DNA from: Bacteroidales bacterium | Lineage (GTDB): Bacteria > Bacteroidota > Bacteroidia > Bacteroidales > JAADGE01 | NCBI GenBank assembly: GCA_029932445.1 | Contig: JAOZQB010000195.1 | Coordinates: 1 to 5,488, forward strand | Reading direction: 5' to 3' | DNA length: 5,488 bases | Notes under the pieces: generated by a model | Seen by the model: only the letters and a program-made list of their open reading frames with translations | The model's database searches: none | What the model was told of the DNA's origin: nothing | Position numbers and translations under genes: made by a program | Shown: in pieces, positions 1 through 5,488 of the stretch | How positions within the stretch are numbered: position 1 is the first letter of the stretch | Layout: each line of letters begins with the position of its first letter

Positions 1-1085
1 ATTCTCAAAAACGAAAAGTTTTAACTTCGGCAAGTTTTACTTCGTGGAAAAGAGAACGTCATTTTTTCGATAAAGAAACTGAAAATATTTATAAATTTTT
101 GGAAGATACTTTAAAAGGTTATGAAATTGCAATAACCGGAGAAAATAAAGCAGAAGATATCTTTATCGTAAGAACATACAGCGATAAATCGTTGGGTGCT
201 TATTATATTTATGATAAAAATGCAAGTACTATTGAAAAAATAACAGATGTAAGCCCTTGGTTGGATGAAAATGAAATGGCAAATCAATTACCGATTGAAT
301 ACAAATCTCGTGACGGTTTAACCATTCACGGATATTTAACTCTGCCGAAAGGATATACTATGGAAACGGCTGAGAATCTGCCTGTTGTAGTAAATCCTCA
401 CGGAGGACCGTGGGCAAGAGATTCTTGGGGGTTTAATCCCGAATTACAATTTCTGGCAAACAGAGGTTTTGCAGTTTTACAAATGAATTTCAGAGGATCG
501 ACCGGTTACGGAAGAAAATTTTGGGAAAGTTCATTTAAAAAATGGGGACAAGAAATGCAAAATGATGTAACCGACGGTACAAAATGGTTGATTGAAAAAG
601 GTATTACCAATCCGAACAGAATTGCTGTTTACGGCGGCAGTTACGGCGGATACGCCACTTTACAAGCTTTGGTTAAAGAACCTGATTTATATGCTGCAGG
701 CGTTGATTATGTCGGTGTTTCAAATCTTTTTACGTTTATGAAAACAATTCCGCCGTATTGGGAACCTTATTTGGCAATGATGCACGAGATGGTGGGAGAT
801 CCGAGTAATAAACAAGACAGCATTATGATGCGTGAGAATTCACCTGTTTTTAATGTTGATAAGATAAAAGCACCATTGTTTATTGCACAGGGAGCCAATG
901 ACCCGCGTGTTAATAAAGATGAATCTGATCAAATGGTAAAAGCAATGAAAGACAGAGGATTAGAAGTTGAGTATATGGTTAAAGATAATGAGGGACATGG
1001 TTTCAGAAATGAAGAAAACCGATTTGATTTCTACAGAACAATGGAAGCTTTTTTGGAAAAACAACTTATAAAATCAGATTGGTAA
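1..1085 (+). CDS. S9 family (prolyl oligopeptidase-type) serine peptidase, C-terminal part; 5' end outside window
   Basis: The reading frame (first full codon at 3) is open from the window edge to TAA at 1083-1085, so the gene is cut at its 5' end. The TTG at 99 lies inside the protein and is not a start. About 360 residues are visible. The first third (to about 290) looks like the end of the beta-propeller that gates the active site in S9 enzymes. From about 300 comes the alpha/beta-hydrolase catalytic domain. An oxyanion-hole type HGGPW is encoded near 399-413. The nucleophile motif GGSYGG has its Ser codon at 639-641, the catalytic Asp is in GANDPRV (codon 900-902), and the His is in EGHGF (codon 996-998). 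The triad is complete and correctly ordered, so an active enzyme is expected. Family members cleave short peptides, often at or after Pro or as dipeptidyl/acylaminoacyl peptidases; the exact specificity cannot be read here. Any signal peptide would lie in the missing N-terminus. The gene ends in a clear terminator and appears transcriptionally separate from the next one. Confidence 0.93.
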   Translation, partial: SQKRKVLTSASFTSWKRERHFFDKETENIYKFLEDTLKGYEIAITGENKAEDIFIVRTYSDKSLGAYYIYDKNASTIEKITDVSPWLDENEMANQLPIEYKSRDGLTIHGYLTLPKGYTMETAENLPVVVNPHGGPWARDSWGFNPELQFLANRGFAVLQMNFRGSTGYGRKFWESSFKKWGQEMQNDVTDGTKWLIEKGITNPNRIAVYGGSYGGYATLQALVKEPDLYAAGVDYVGVSNLFTFMKTIPPYWEPYLAMMHEMVGDPSNKQDSIMMRENSPVFNVDKIKAPLFIAQGANDPRVNKDESDQMVKAMKDRGLEVEYMVKDNEGHGFRNEENRFDFYRTMEAFLEKQLIKSDW

Positions 1086-1130
1086 ACATTAGAAATTTAT
1101 AATTATCTGTTTGTTTTAAAATAGTAAAAA

Positions 1131-1166
1131 AGAAGACTTTTGTTCATTCAAAGGTCTTCTTTTTTT
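1131..1166 (+). terminator. Intrinsic terminator after the S9 peptidase gene
   Basis: A 12-bp stem pairs 1131-1142 (AGAAGACTTTTG) with 1149-1160 (CAAAGGTCTTCT), with one T-G wobble pair and a 6-nt loop (TTCATT). A run of seven T residues (1160-1166) follows directly. It sits 45 nt after the peptidase stop codon, which is the expected place. A run of A residues just before the left arm (1125-1131) means the hairpin could also stop transcription in the other direction, although no minus-strand gene close by would need it. Confidence 0.85.
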
Positions 1167-1167
1167 A

Positions 1168-1198
1168 TTTGCTGATTCATTAAAAAGTTATATTTTTG
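1168..1198 (+). promoter_or_regulatory. Bacteroidota-type promoter for the GGGP synthase gene
   Basis: TTTG at 1168-1171 and TATTTTTG at 1191-1198 match the Bacteroidota -33 (TTTG) and -7 (TAnnTTTG) elements, with 19 nt between them. Transcription would start a few bases after 1198, leaving a leader of roughly 15 nt before the GTG at 1219. The -33 element lies two bases beyond the T-run of the preceding terminator. No operator or riboswitch-like structure fits in so short a leader. Confidence 0.65.
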
Positions 1199-1218
1199 AA
1201 ATAAATAATTTATAAGCT

Positions 1219-1941
1219 GTGATTTACGATACGATATTTAAAAGTAAAAGGAAAAAACTTGCTGTTTTAATTGATCCGGGTAAAACAAATACAGACAGAC
1301 TTAAAACAGTTGTTGAAAATTCACAAAAGTACGGAACTGATTTTTTCTTTGTCGGAGGCAGTATTATATCACAAAATATTGATGATACGATTCATATAAT
1401 TAAAGAAAATTCTGATTTGCCCGTTATATTATTTCCCGGGAGTGTGTATCAATTGTCCGAAAGAGCTGATGCAGTTTTATTGTTATCACTTATTTCCGGA
1501 AGGAATCCTGAATTTTTAATAGGGAATCACGTTGTTGCAGCACCGTTTTTAAAAAAAAGTAACTTAGAAATTATTTCAACCGGTTATATTTTAATAGACG
1601 GGGGAAATAAAACGTCCGTAGAATATATGAGCAATACGAAACCAATTCCTGCCGATAAAAAAAATATCGTTAATGCCACTGCTATGGCCGGTGAAATGTT
1701 GGGTTTGTCTGCAATATATTTAGAAGCCGGCAGCGGAGCAAAAAAAGCCGTAAGTTATGAAGTCATCAAATCAGTGAAAAAAAATGTAAGTATCCCGGTA
1801 ATAACGGGTGGCGGGATTAGAGATGAGAAAACGCTAAAAATCGTTTGTGATGCGGGTAGTGATATTATTGTAACAGGGACTGCTTTTGAGAATAATTCAA
1901 GATTAATTAAGAGCTTTTCAGAGATAATTCATGATTATTAG
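1219..1941 (+). CDS. Geranylgeranylglyceryl/heptaprenylglyceryl phosphate synthase family protein (PcrB/GGGPS)
   Basis: This 240-residue TIM-barrel prenyltransferase has the usual family length. Known members join sn-glycerol-1-phosphate to a polyprenyl diphosphate (geranylgeranyl-PP in archaea, heptaprenyl-PP for Bacillus PcrB), the first ether bond of archaeal-type lipids. Visible family motifs are LIDPGK (17-22, metal/diphosphate site; often DPDK), GGS (46-48), FPGS (72-75), YLEAGSGA (167-174), TGGGIR (196-201) and VTGTAFE (218-224). The glycine-rich loops form the glycerol-phosphate phosphate site. The start is GTG at 1219: an in-frame TAA at 1213-1215 blocks any longer form, and the next codons offer no ATG ahead of the conserved LIDPGK. 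There is no clear Shine-Dalgarno sequence. The gene has its own promoter and its TAG overlaps the stop of the convergent siaC-like gene. Bacteroidota homologues are mostly of the GGGPS type, but the prenyl chain length cannot be decided by eye. Confidence 0.9.
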   Translation: MIYDTIFKSKRKKLAVLIDPGKTNTDRLKTVVENSQKYGTDFFFVGGSIISQNIDDTIHIIKENSDLPVILFPGSVYQLSERADAVLLLSLISGRNPEFLIGNHVVAAPFLKKSNLEIISTGYILIDGGNKTSVEYMSNTKPIPADKKNIVNATAMAGEMLGLSAIYLEAGSGAKKAVSYEVIKSVKKNVSIPVITGGGIRDEKTLKIVCDAGSDIIVTGTAFENNSRLIKSFSEIIHDY

Positions 1942-2354
1942 AAATCAAAATCAAATTTTTCGAAATCTTCATTTTTAAATATTTCGGTAACAAAAGGAAT
2001 ATGCGAAATAAGATTTAATTCAATTCCGGTATTTTCGATTAATTCATCACCTTCTTCATATTGCCATACTAAAAGAATATCAGCACCTTTCTTGAAGGAT
2101 TTTTCTAATAATGCAATGATATGAGAGATTTGGATTAATGAAGAAGAATTCAAATAATCAAAATTAAGAACCAATTTAGTTTGTTTGTTGGGATTTTTAA
2201 GATATTCTGTCAGCCAATATTTTACAGGTTCATAATATTCAAAGGCATTTTCTGTTATAGACCGTCCCCTTATTTGAAAAATATTATTTTCTTTATCAAA
2301 TATTATTTCCGGTGTTTTAGATGCCGGTTCAATAATTATCGGTTCCGGATACAT
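1938..2354 (-). CDS. siaC: SiaC-family regulatory phosphoprotein (DUF1987), second copy in operon
   Basis: This is a 138-residue SiaC/DUF1987-family protein, single-domain and cytosolic with no signal or membrane segment. Family landmarks in order are IIIEPASKTPEI near the N-terminus, FQIRGRSITEN (26-36), YYEPVKYWL (40-48), DYLNSSS (66-72), and WQYEEGDE (97-104). In Pseudomonas, SiaC is phosphorylated by SiaB on a Thr I place in the motif equivalent to NSSS 69-72; here the acceptor would be Ser (inference). I chose ATG at 2354 rather than the longer start at 2408, because it aligns with the start of the paralogue (MYPEPIIIEP against MSEPINLEK), leaves a 19-nt gap instead of a 35-nt overlap, and has a weak AGAGA just before it. 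The last residues form an acidic, Phe-rich tail (FKNEDFEKFDFDF). It is roughly 40% identical by eye to its upstream neighbour. Its TAA overlaps the TAG of the convergent GGGPS gene. The symbol names the family; orthology to Pseudomonas siaC is not shown. Confidence 0.88.
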   Translation of the reverse strand: MYPEPIIIEPASKTPEIIFDKENNIFQIRGRSITENAFEYYEPVKYWLTEYLKNPNKQTKLVLNFDYLNSSSLIQISHIIALLEKSFKKGADILLVWQYEEGDELIENTGIELNLISHIPFVTEIFKNEDFEKFDFDF

Positions 2355-2475
2355 TCTCTGTAAAATAGATTTATTAAAAATCTTCAGCAGGATATTCTTT
2401 AATTTCAAAATCCAATTTTGAAACTAATTTAATTTCATCACCGCGTTCTTTGGACATTTCATCACCTTCTTCATA
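2043..2475 (-). repeat. Pair of 18-nt direct repeats in the two siaC-like genes
   Basis: The + strand sequence TTCATCACCTTCTTCATA occurs at 2043-2060 and again at 2458-2475. Both copies are in frame and encode YEEGDE (minus strand). This is a trace of the tandem duplication that made the two SiaC-family genes, and the coordinates given span both copies. It is long enough to be a possible, though weak, site for recombination between the paralogues. Confidence 0.6.
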
Positions 2476-2766
2476 GAGCCAATCTACTTTTACTTTATTT
2501 CCCGTTGCAGGGATTTTTTCAAGTAACATAATAATTTCCATGATTTGTCTGGCTGAAGAAGAATTGAAATATTCCAAATCAAAAACAAAATTTGTTGCTT
2601 TTAAAGGGGCTTTAATATAATCTTCAATCCAATTATAAATAGGTGTATAGAAATCCTTCGGATCTTCAACAATTGAACGTCCTGCAATTTTAAAAATTGA
2701 GGCGCCTTTGTCTAAAATAATTTCAGGGCTGTTTTTAGTTTTTTCTAAGTTTATCGGTTCTGACAT
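2374..2766 (-). CDS. siaC: SiaC-family regulatory phosphoprotein (DUF1987), first copy in operon
   Basis: This 130-residue protein has the same fold signature as its downstream neighbour: NSPEIILDK (12-20), FKIAGRSIVED (25-35), FYTPIYNWIEDY (39-50), EYFNSSS (65-71), and WLYEEGDE (96-103). It has no signal peptide or membrane segment. The expected role is a phospho-switch protein that binds different partners in its phosphorylated and free states; the probable acceptor is a Ser in NSSS 68-71 (inference from SiaC). ATG at 2764-2766 follows the TAA of the SiaB-like gene after only two bases, so translational coupling is likely. The protein ends in a short acidic tail (EYPAEDF). Both copies keep YEEGDE, encoded by an 18-nt stretch identical in both genes, which is consistent with a tandem duplication that has since diverged. 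An ordinary STAS anti-anti-sigma factor was considered, but the IEP...TPEI and YEEGDE segments are those of DUF1987. Confidence 0.9.
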   Translation of the reverse strand: MSEPINLEKTKNSPEIILDKGASIFKIAGRSIVEDPKDFYTPIYNWIEDYIKAPLKATNFVFDLEYFNSSSARQIMEIIMLLEKIPATGNKVKVDWLYEEGDEMSKERGDEIKLVSKLDFEIKEYPAEDF

Positions 2767-2768
2767 AA

Positions 2769-3854
2769 TTAAAATTTAACTGTTAAAGAAAAGAAAGAGT
2801 AGGTATTGTTGATTTTTATAAATTCATAGTTTATTTTATCAAGTGTTTCTCGTGCTAAATCAATTAATCCCAGACCGGCACTTCCCGAATTGGTTATTTT
2901 TCCTTCTCGAAGATATTTTCTGTATAAAGCATTAAGTTCATCAACCGTTTTACTGTTAACCATATTTAACAGATTTTTCAGATTTTCAATTTTGGAATTC
3001 AGAATAAAATTTCCTGTTCCGATACGAAAGTTTTTATGATCATATCCTATTTGAAAGATTCCTTCGTGTTTCCCGTTGAGTGCATATGAATGTTTACTTA
3101 TATTTTGAAGTATTTCTACTAAAAAATGGAATATTTTTTTATGAATTTTTAATGAAACATTTTGCATATTCTCTTCAACCATTTTCAACATCGGACCAAC
3201 AGCATCTTCTGAATAGTCACCTTTATGCATCATTAAAATATTTTCTTGAGCAACTAATGCTTGAATTTGTTTAGCATCAGATAATGATATTGAAGGAAGT
3301 CCGTCATCAATTTTCGGATTTCGTAATTCAATTTGCATAAAAAACATTGATTGTTTATTGTCAACTGTTACAAAATCAAAAGGAAGTTTGCCTTTTGTTT
3401 TTCTGACCATTTCAATAAACCCCAATCCTGCGCCGCCTTTTTCATTAATTTGTTTATTTGTCAGAACTTCGCGATAAAGTTTATTTAACTCAGATTTATC
3501 GAGTGTATTGACTTGTTCTAACTTTTCCCTGACCATGGGAATTTTATCATTATCAATGAGATTTGCAGAAATCACATAAAATGTATCACCGATATTCCTG
3601 GTCATAAAAAATTCAGAATTATCATCTAAACTTATTTCTTCTTCCGAATCAGCATATCTGGAAATATTCTGAAAGCTTTCAATCATCAGAAAAGATAACT
3701 TATTTCTTAGTTTTTCATGTCGCTCTTCAACGTTGTCTTTAAACAACTGGGTTGCCATTGTCAGAACATTATTACTAAAACTCCCTCTGTATGAGAAGCT
3801 TATAGTATCTTTTTCCAGTAATCTGTAGAATTGATAAATCGTATTAGTTGTCAT
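2769..3854 (-). CDS. siaB: Tandem-duplicated SiaB-family protein kinase (two GHKL-like domains)
   Basis: This is a soluble 361-residue protein made of two copies of the SiaB-family (DUF6272-like) domain, roughly 8-178 and 192-361; single-domain SiaB proteins are about half this length. The halves align along their whole length. The N-box-like segment is ESFQNISRYA (59-68) and EILQNISKHS (247-256). A GN-containing loop is ISANLI (95-100) against GTGNFI (279-284). The linker helix is LDKSELNKLYREVL (118-131) against VDELNALYRKYL (304-315). The glycine loop is GGAGLGFIEM (140-149) against SGSAGLGLIDL (323-333). Both halves end in an aromatic strand (SMFFMQIEL, YSFFSLTVKF). In Pseudomonas, SiaB phosphorylates SiaC. 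Two SiaC-type genes follow directly, the first after 2 nt, so they are the likely substrates. ATG at 3852-3854 is the natural start, with only a weak AAAGAA before it. RsbW-type anti-sigma factors are distant relatives, but no sigma factor is present and the partners are SiaC-type. Confidence 0.85.
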   Translation of the reverse strand: MTTNTIYQFYRLLEKDTISFSYRGSFSNNVLTMATQLFKDNVEERHEKLRNKLSFLMIESFQNISRYADSEEEISLDDNSEFFMTRNIGDTFYVISANLIDNDKIPMVREKLEQVNTLDKSELNKLYREVLTNKQINEKGGAGLGFIEMVRKTKGKLPFDFVTVDNKQSMFFMQIELRNPKIDDGLPSISLSDAKQIQALVAQENILMMHKGDYSEDAVGPMLKMVEENMQNVSLKIHKKIFHFLVEILQNISKHSYALNGKHEGIFQIGYDHKNFRIGTGNFILNSKIENLKNLLNMVNSKTVDELNALYRKYLREGKITNSGSAGLGLIDLARETLDKINYEFIKINNTYSFFSLTVKF

Positions 3855-3872
3855 AGTAGAAATTCTTTGTGG

Positions 3873-3904
3873 TAAAAATATTACATATTAACCAATTTTG
3901 AAAA
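3873..3904 (-). promoter_or_regulatory. Possible weak promoter for the siaB-siaC-siaC operon
   Basis: In the 72-bp gap between rlmD and the SiaB-like gene, the minus strand reads TATTTTTA (3880-3873), one mismatch from TAnnTTTG. A TTTTC (3904-3900) lies 19 nt upstream and is a poor match to the -33 element. The predicted leader would be about 15-20 nt. The match is weak in AT-rich DNA, and no terminator separates rlmD from this gene, so read-through from rlmD is an equally good explanation. Confidence 0.25.
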
Positions 3905-3926
3905 TTTATTTGCTGTTAATTTGATT

Positions 3927-5372
3927 TTAAATTGAAATTTCTCTTTTTTTCAACAAAATAATATTTTCAATATGGTGCGTATGCGGAAACATATCAACAG
4001 GTTGAATTTTATCAATTTTATAGTTTAAATCTAATAAACTGATATCCCTGGCTTGTGTTGCAACATTGCAACTTATATAAATTATTTTTTCAGGATTTGA
4101 ATTTAATATACTGTTAATCACATTTTTATGCATACCGGCCCTGGGAGGATCAATTATTATAATATCAGGTTTCTCATTATTGTTTATAAAATCATCATTC
4201 AGAATATCTTTCATATCACCTGCAAAAAACGATGTATTGTTTATTGAATTAATTTCAGAATTCTTTTTAGCATCTTCAATAGCTTCTTGAACATATTCAA
4301 TACCGATTACTTTTTTTACTTTACCGGCAATAAAATTTGCAATTGTTCCCGTTCCCGTGTATAAATCGTAAACAATTTCATTTCCCTTAAAATCAGCAAA
4401 ATCAGAAGCAATTTGATATAAATTTTGAGCTTGTTTTGAATTGGTTTGATAAAAAGATTTTGGACCTATAATGAATTTTATATTACCCATTCTTTCCTGA
4501 ATATGATCTTTTCCTCTATAGTTAAAAATTTTTAAATCGCTTATACTATCATTTAATTTATTGTTTATTACGTAATTAACTGAAGTAATTTCAGGGAATT
4601 TATTTGAAACGGCATCAAGTATGCTGTTTATTTTCTCGGTTTTATTTTCAAAAAAAGACAAAATAATCATTATTTCATCGGTTTCGGAAGTCCTTATTAT
4701 TAAGTTTCTGAGAAAACCTTCTTTTTTATATAAATTAAAGAAATCAAAATTATTTTTTACGGCAAAATCCTTTATAAAAAGGCGAATTGCATTTGAAGGC
4801 GCTTTTTGAAGTAAGCATTCTTTTATATCGAGAATTTTGTCAAATCTGCCGGGAATATGAAATCCCAGACCTTTATAATCATTAATATCATTATCGGTAT
4901 TAATTTCATCGTGTGTCAGCCAACGTGAATTTGAAAACGAATATTCCAATTTGTTTCTGTAATACGTTGTTTCGGGAGCTGCCAGAATATTGTTTATTTC
5001 AGGTAATTCTACTTTTGCAATACGCGTAAGCGTGTCCGTTACTTGTTTTTGTTTGTAAATTAATTGTTCGTTATAACTTAATTGTTGACGTGTACAACCG
5101 CCGCATACCCCAAAATGTATACAAGGAGCGTCAATTCTTTTTTCGGAATATTTGTGAAATTTTACCGGGTAGCCTTCTTTATAACTTTTTTTCTTTTTAT
5201 TAATTTGCACATCAACAATATCACCCGGAACTGTTTTTGAAACAAAAATTGTTAAATCGCCTTGTTCAGGATTCTGATTTTTTACTTTCCCGACAGCTTT
5301 TCCTTCAATTGCTAAATCAATGATTTCAACATTCTCATATAGAGGGTAGCGTTCTCTTTTTCGTCTTGCCAT
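3927..5372 (-). CDS. rlmD: 23S rRNA (uracil-5-)-methyltransferase RlmD/RumA family
   Basis: This 481-residue SAM-dependent RNA m5U methyltransferase is a likely modifier of U1939 in 23S rRNA (E. coli numbering). Domains in order are an N-terminal TRAM RNA-binding domain (about 10-75), a [4Fe-4S] cluster site with Cys84, Cys90 and Cys93 (C-x5-C-x2-C) plus Cys186 in KECLLQ, a central RNA-binding region, and a C-terminal Rossmann methyltransferase domain. Motifs seen are SFYQTN (306-311), the SAM loop DLYTGTGTIA (336-345), DPPRAGM (409-414 region), the nucleophile Cys435 in SCN, and the probable general base Glu469 in PHTHHIEN. All key residues are present. The Fe-S site and TRAM domain favour RlmD or the dual-specificity RlmCD type over tRNA-acting TrmA; U747 versus U1939 preference cannot be told. 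The start at 5372 gives the basic leader MARRKRERYP typical of the family and lies about 20 nt after a good promoter. Confidence 0.94.
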   Translation of the reverse strand: MARRKRERYPLYENVEIIDLAIEGKAVGKVKNQNPEQGDLTIFVSKTVPGDIVDVQINKKKKSYKEGYPVKFHKYSEKRIDAPCIHFGVCGGCTRQQLSYNEQLIYKQKQVTDTLTRIAKVELPEINNILAAPETTYYRNKLEYSFSNSRWLTHDEINTDNDINDYKGLGFHIPGRFDKILDIKECLLQKAPSNAIRLFIKDFAVKNNFDFFNLYKKEGFLRNLIIRTSETDEIMIILSFFENKTEKINSILDAVSNKFPEITSVNYVINNKLNDSISDLKIFNYRGKDHIQERMGNIKFIIGPKSFYQTNSKQAQNLYQIASDFADFKGNEIVYDLYTGTGTIANFIAGKVKKVIGIEYVQEAIEDAKKNSEINSINNTSFFAGDMKDILNDDFINNNEKPDIIIIDPPRAGMHKNVINSILNSNPEKIIYISCNVATQARDISLLDLNYKIDKIQPVDMFPHTHHIENIILLKKREISI

Positions 5373-5395
5373 TTGTAATAACTCTAATTTTTCGG

Positions 5396-5427
5396 CAAAT
5401 ATATCTAAAAAGAAAGATTTAAAGCAA
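5396..5427 (-). promoter_or_regulatory. Bacteroidota-type promoter for rlmD
   Basis: The minus strand reads TATATTTG (5403-5396), a full match to TAnnTTTG, with TTG at 5427-5425 and 21 nt between them. Transcription would start near 5390, giving a leader of about 20 nt before the ATG at 5372. The -33 element lies one base past the TAA of the preceding minus-strand gene, so the promoter fills the whole 56-bp gap. No terminator for the upstream gene is seen, so some read-through into rlmD is possible. Confidence 0.6.
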
Positions 5428-5428
5428 T

Positions 5429-5488
5429 TTATTGATATTCATAACAACCGATATCGGGTGCAGGATCATTAATTCTGCTTATATTGTT
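5429..5488 (-). CDS. C-terminal end of a probable beta-helix / choice-of-anchor Q-type protein (cut by window edge)
   Basis: On the minus strand the frame from the window edge to TAA at 5431-5429 is open for 19 codons and ends in DPAPDIGCYEYQ. An ending of the form (P)DIGAYEY(Q) is common at the C-terminus of right-handed parallel beta-helix and choice-of-anchor Q proteins that Bacteroidota and related bacteria export; here Cys replaces the usual Ala. The gene stops right after this motif, so no T9SS sorting domain follows it. It lies on the same strand as rlmD and 56 bp upstream. The call rests on a short motif recalled from the family, so both gene identity and frame are tentative, although the in-frame stop and spacing fit. 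Confidence 0.5.
   Translation of the reverse strand, partial: NNISRINDPAPDIGCYEYQ

Noticed and set aside
99..101. TTG as the start of the S9 peptidase (328 residues)
   Set aside because: The frame is open upstream to the window edge and the upstream residues (FFDKETENIYKFLEDTLKGY) continue the propeller part typical of these enzymes.
2181..2363. Plus-strand 60-residue frame rich in Phe/Ile/Tyr
   Set aside because: It lies wholly antisense to the siaC-like gene; its composition is what AT-rich coding DNA gives when read backwards, with no motif or promoter.
3080..3274. Plus-strand 64-residue frame
   Set aside because: Antisense to the C-terminal SiaB domain, which is clearly conserved; no family resemblance or ribosome binding site.
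2769..3854. RsbW/SpoIIAB-type anti-sigma factor with SpoIIAA-type antagonists
   Set aside because: The kinase halves and both small proteins match SiaB and SiaC/DUF1987 features better, and no sigma factor gene is present; partner switching as a general mechanism is still likely.
3855..3926. Possible terminator or regulatory hairpin between rlmD and the SiaB-like gene
   Set aside because: Only short imperfect AT-only inverted repeats are present (for example AATAT-TAC-ATATT), with no GC-containing stem followed by a T-run on the minus strand.
4621..4809. Plus-strand 62-residue frame with a hydrophobic start, like a small membrane protein
   Set aside because: Antisense to rlmD; the hydrophobic run mirrors Lys/Asn/Glu-rich codons of the real gene.

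Overview
The window is AT-rich and most likely chromosomal DNA from a member of Bacteroidota. The evidence is an S9 peptidase of the type common in that phylum, a bacterial geranylgeranylglyceryl-phosphate synthase homologue, two good matches to the Bacteroidota promoter pattern (TTTG or TTG, about 19-21 nt, TAnnTTTG), and few Shine-Dalgarno sequences. This is inferred from gene content; no rRNA or other marker is present.

Layout. The left part (1-1941) is on the + strand. It starts with the C-terminal part of a prolyl-oligopeptidase-type serine peptidase cut by the window edge, followed by an intrinsic terminator, a promoter whose -33 element adjoins the terminator T-run, and a GTG-started GGGP synthase-like prenyltransferase. 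The right part (1938-5488) is on the - strand. Read in transcription order (right to left) it holds the last 19 codons of a probable secreted beta-helix/choice-of-anchor-type protein, a promoter, an RlmD-type 23S rRNA m5U methyltransferase, a SiaB-family kinase made of two fused copies of the domain, and two SiaC-family regulatory phosphoproteins. The two gene sets converge and their stop codons overlap in a single TTAG.

The most unusual part is 1938-3854. In the Pseudomonas Sia pathway one SiaB kinase phosphorylates one SiaC protein in a partner switch. Here a tandem-duplicated SiaB (two GHKL-like domains in one chain) is followed, with 2-nt and 19-nt gaps, by two diverged SiaC paralogues. 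Both paralogues keep the Asn-Ser-Ser-Ser stretch where the phosphoacceptor is expected. Two kinase domains and two substrates in one tight operon suggest a two-channel or cross-regulated switch. No PP2C/SpoIIE phosphatase (SiaA role) or diguanylate cyclase (SiaD role) is visible, so the output is unknown.

The other genes look ordinary: peptide turnover (S9 peptidase), ether-lipid-type prenyl transfer (GGGPS) and rRNA modification (RlmD). Nothing in the sequence ties them to the Sia-like module except that rlmD lies 72 bp upstream on the same strand and could share its transcript. I see no mobile element, CRISPR array, tRNA or rRNA.
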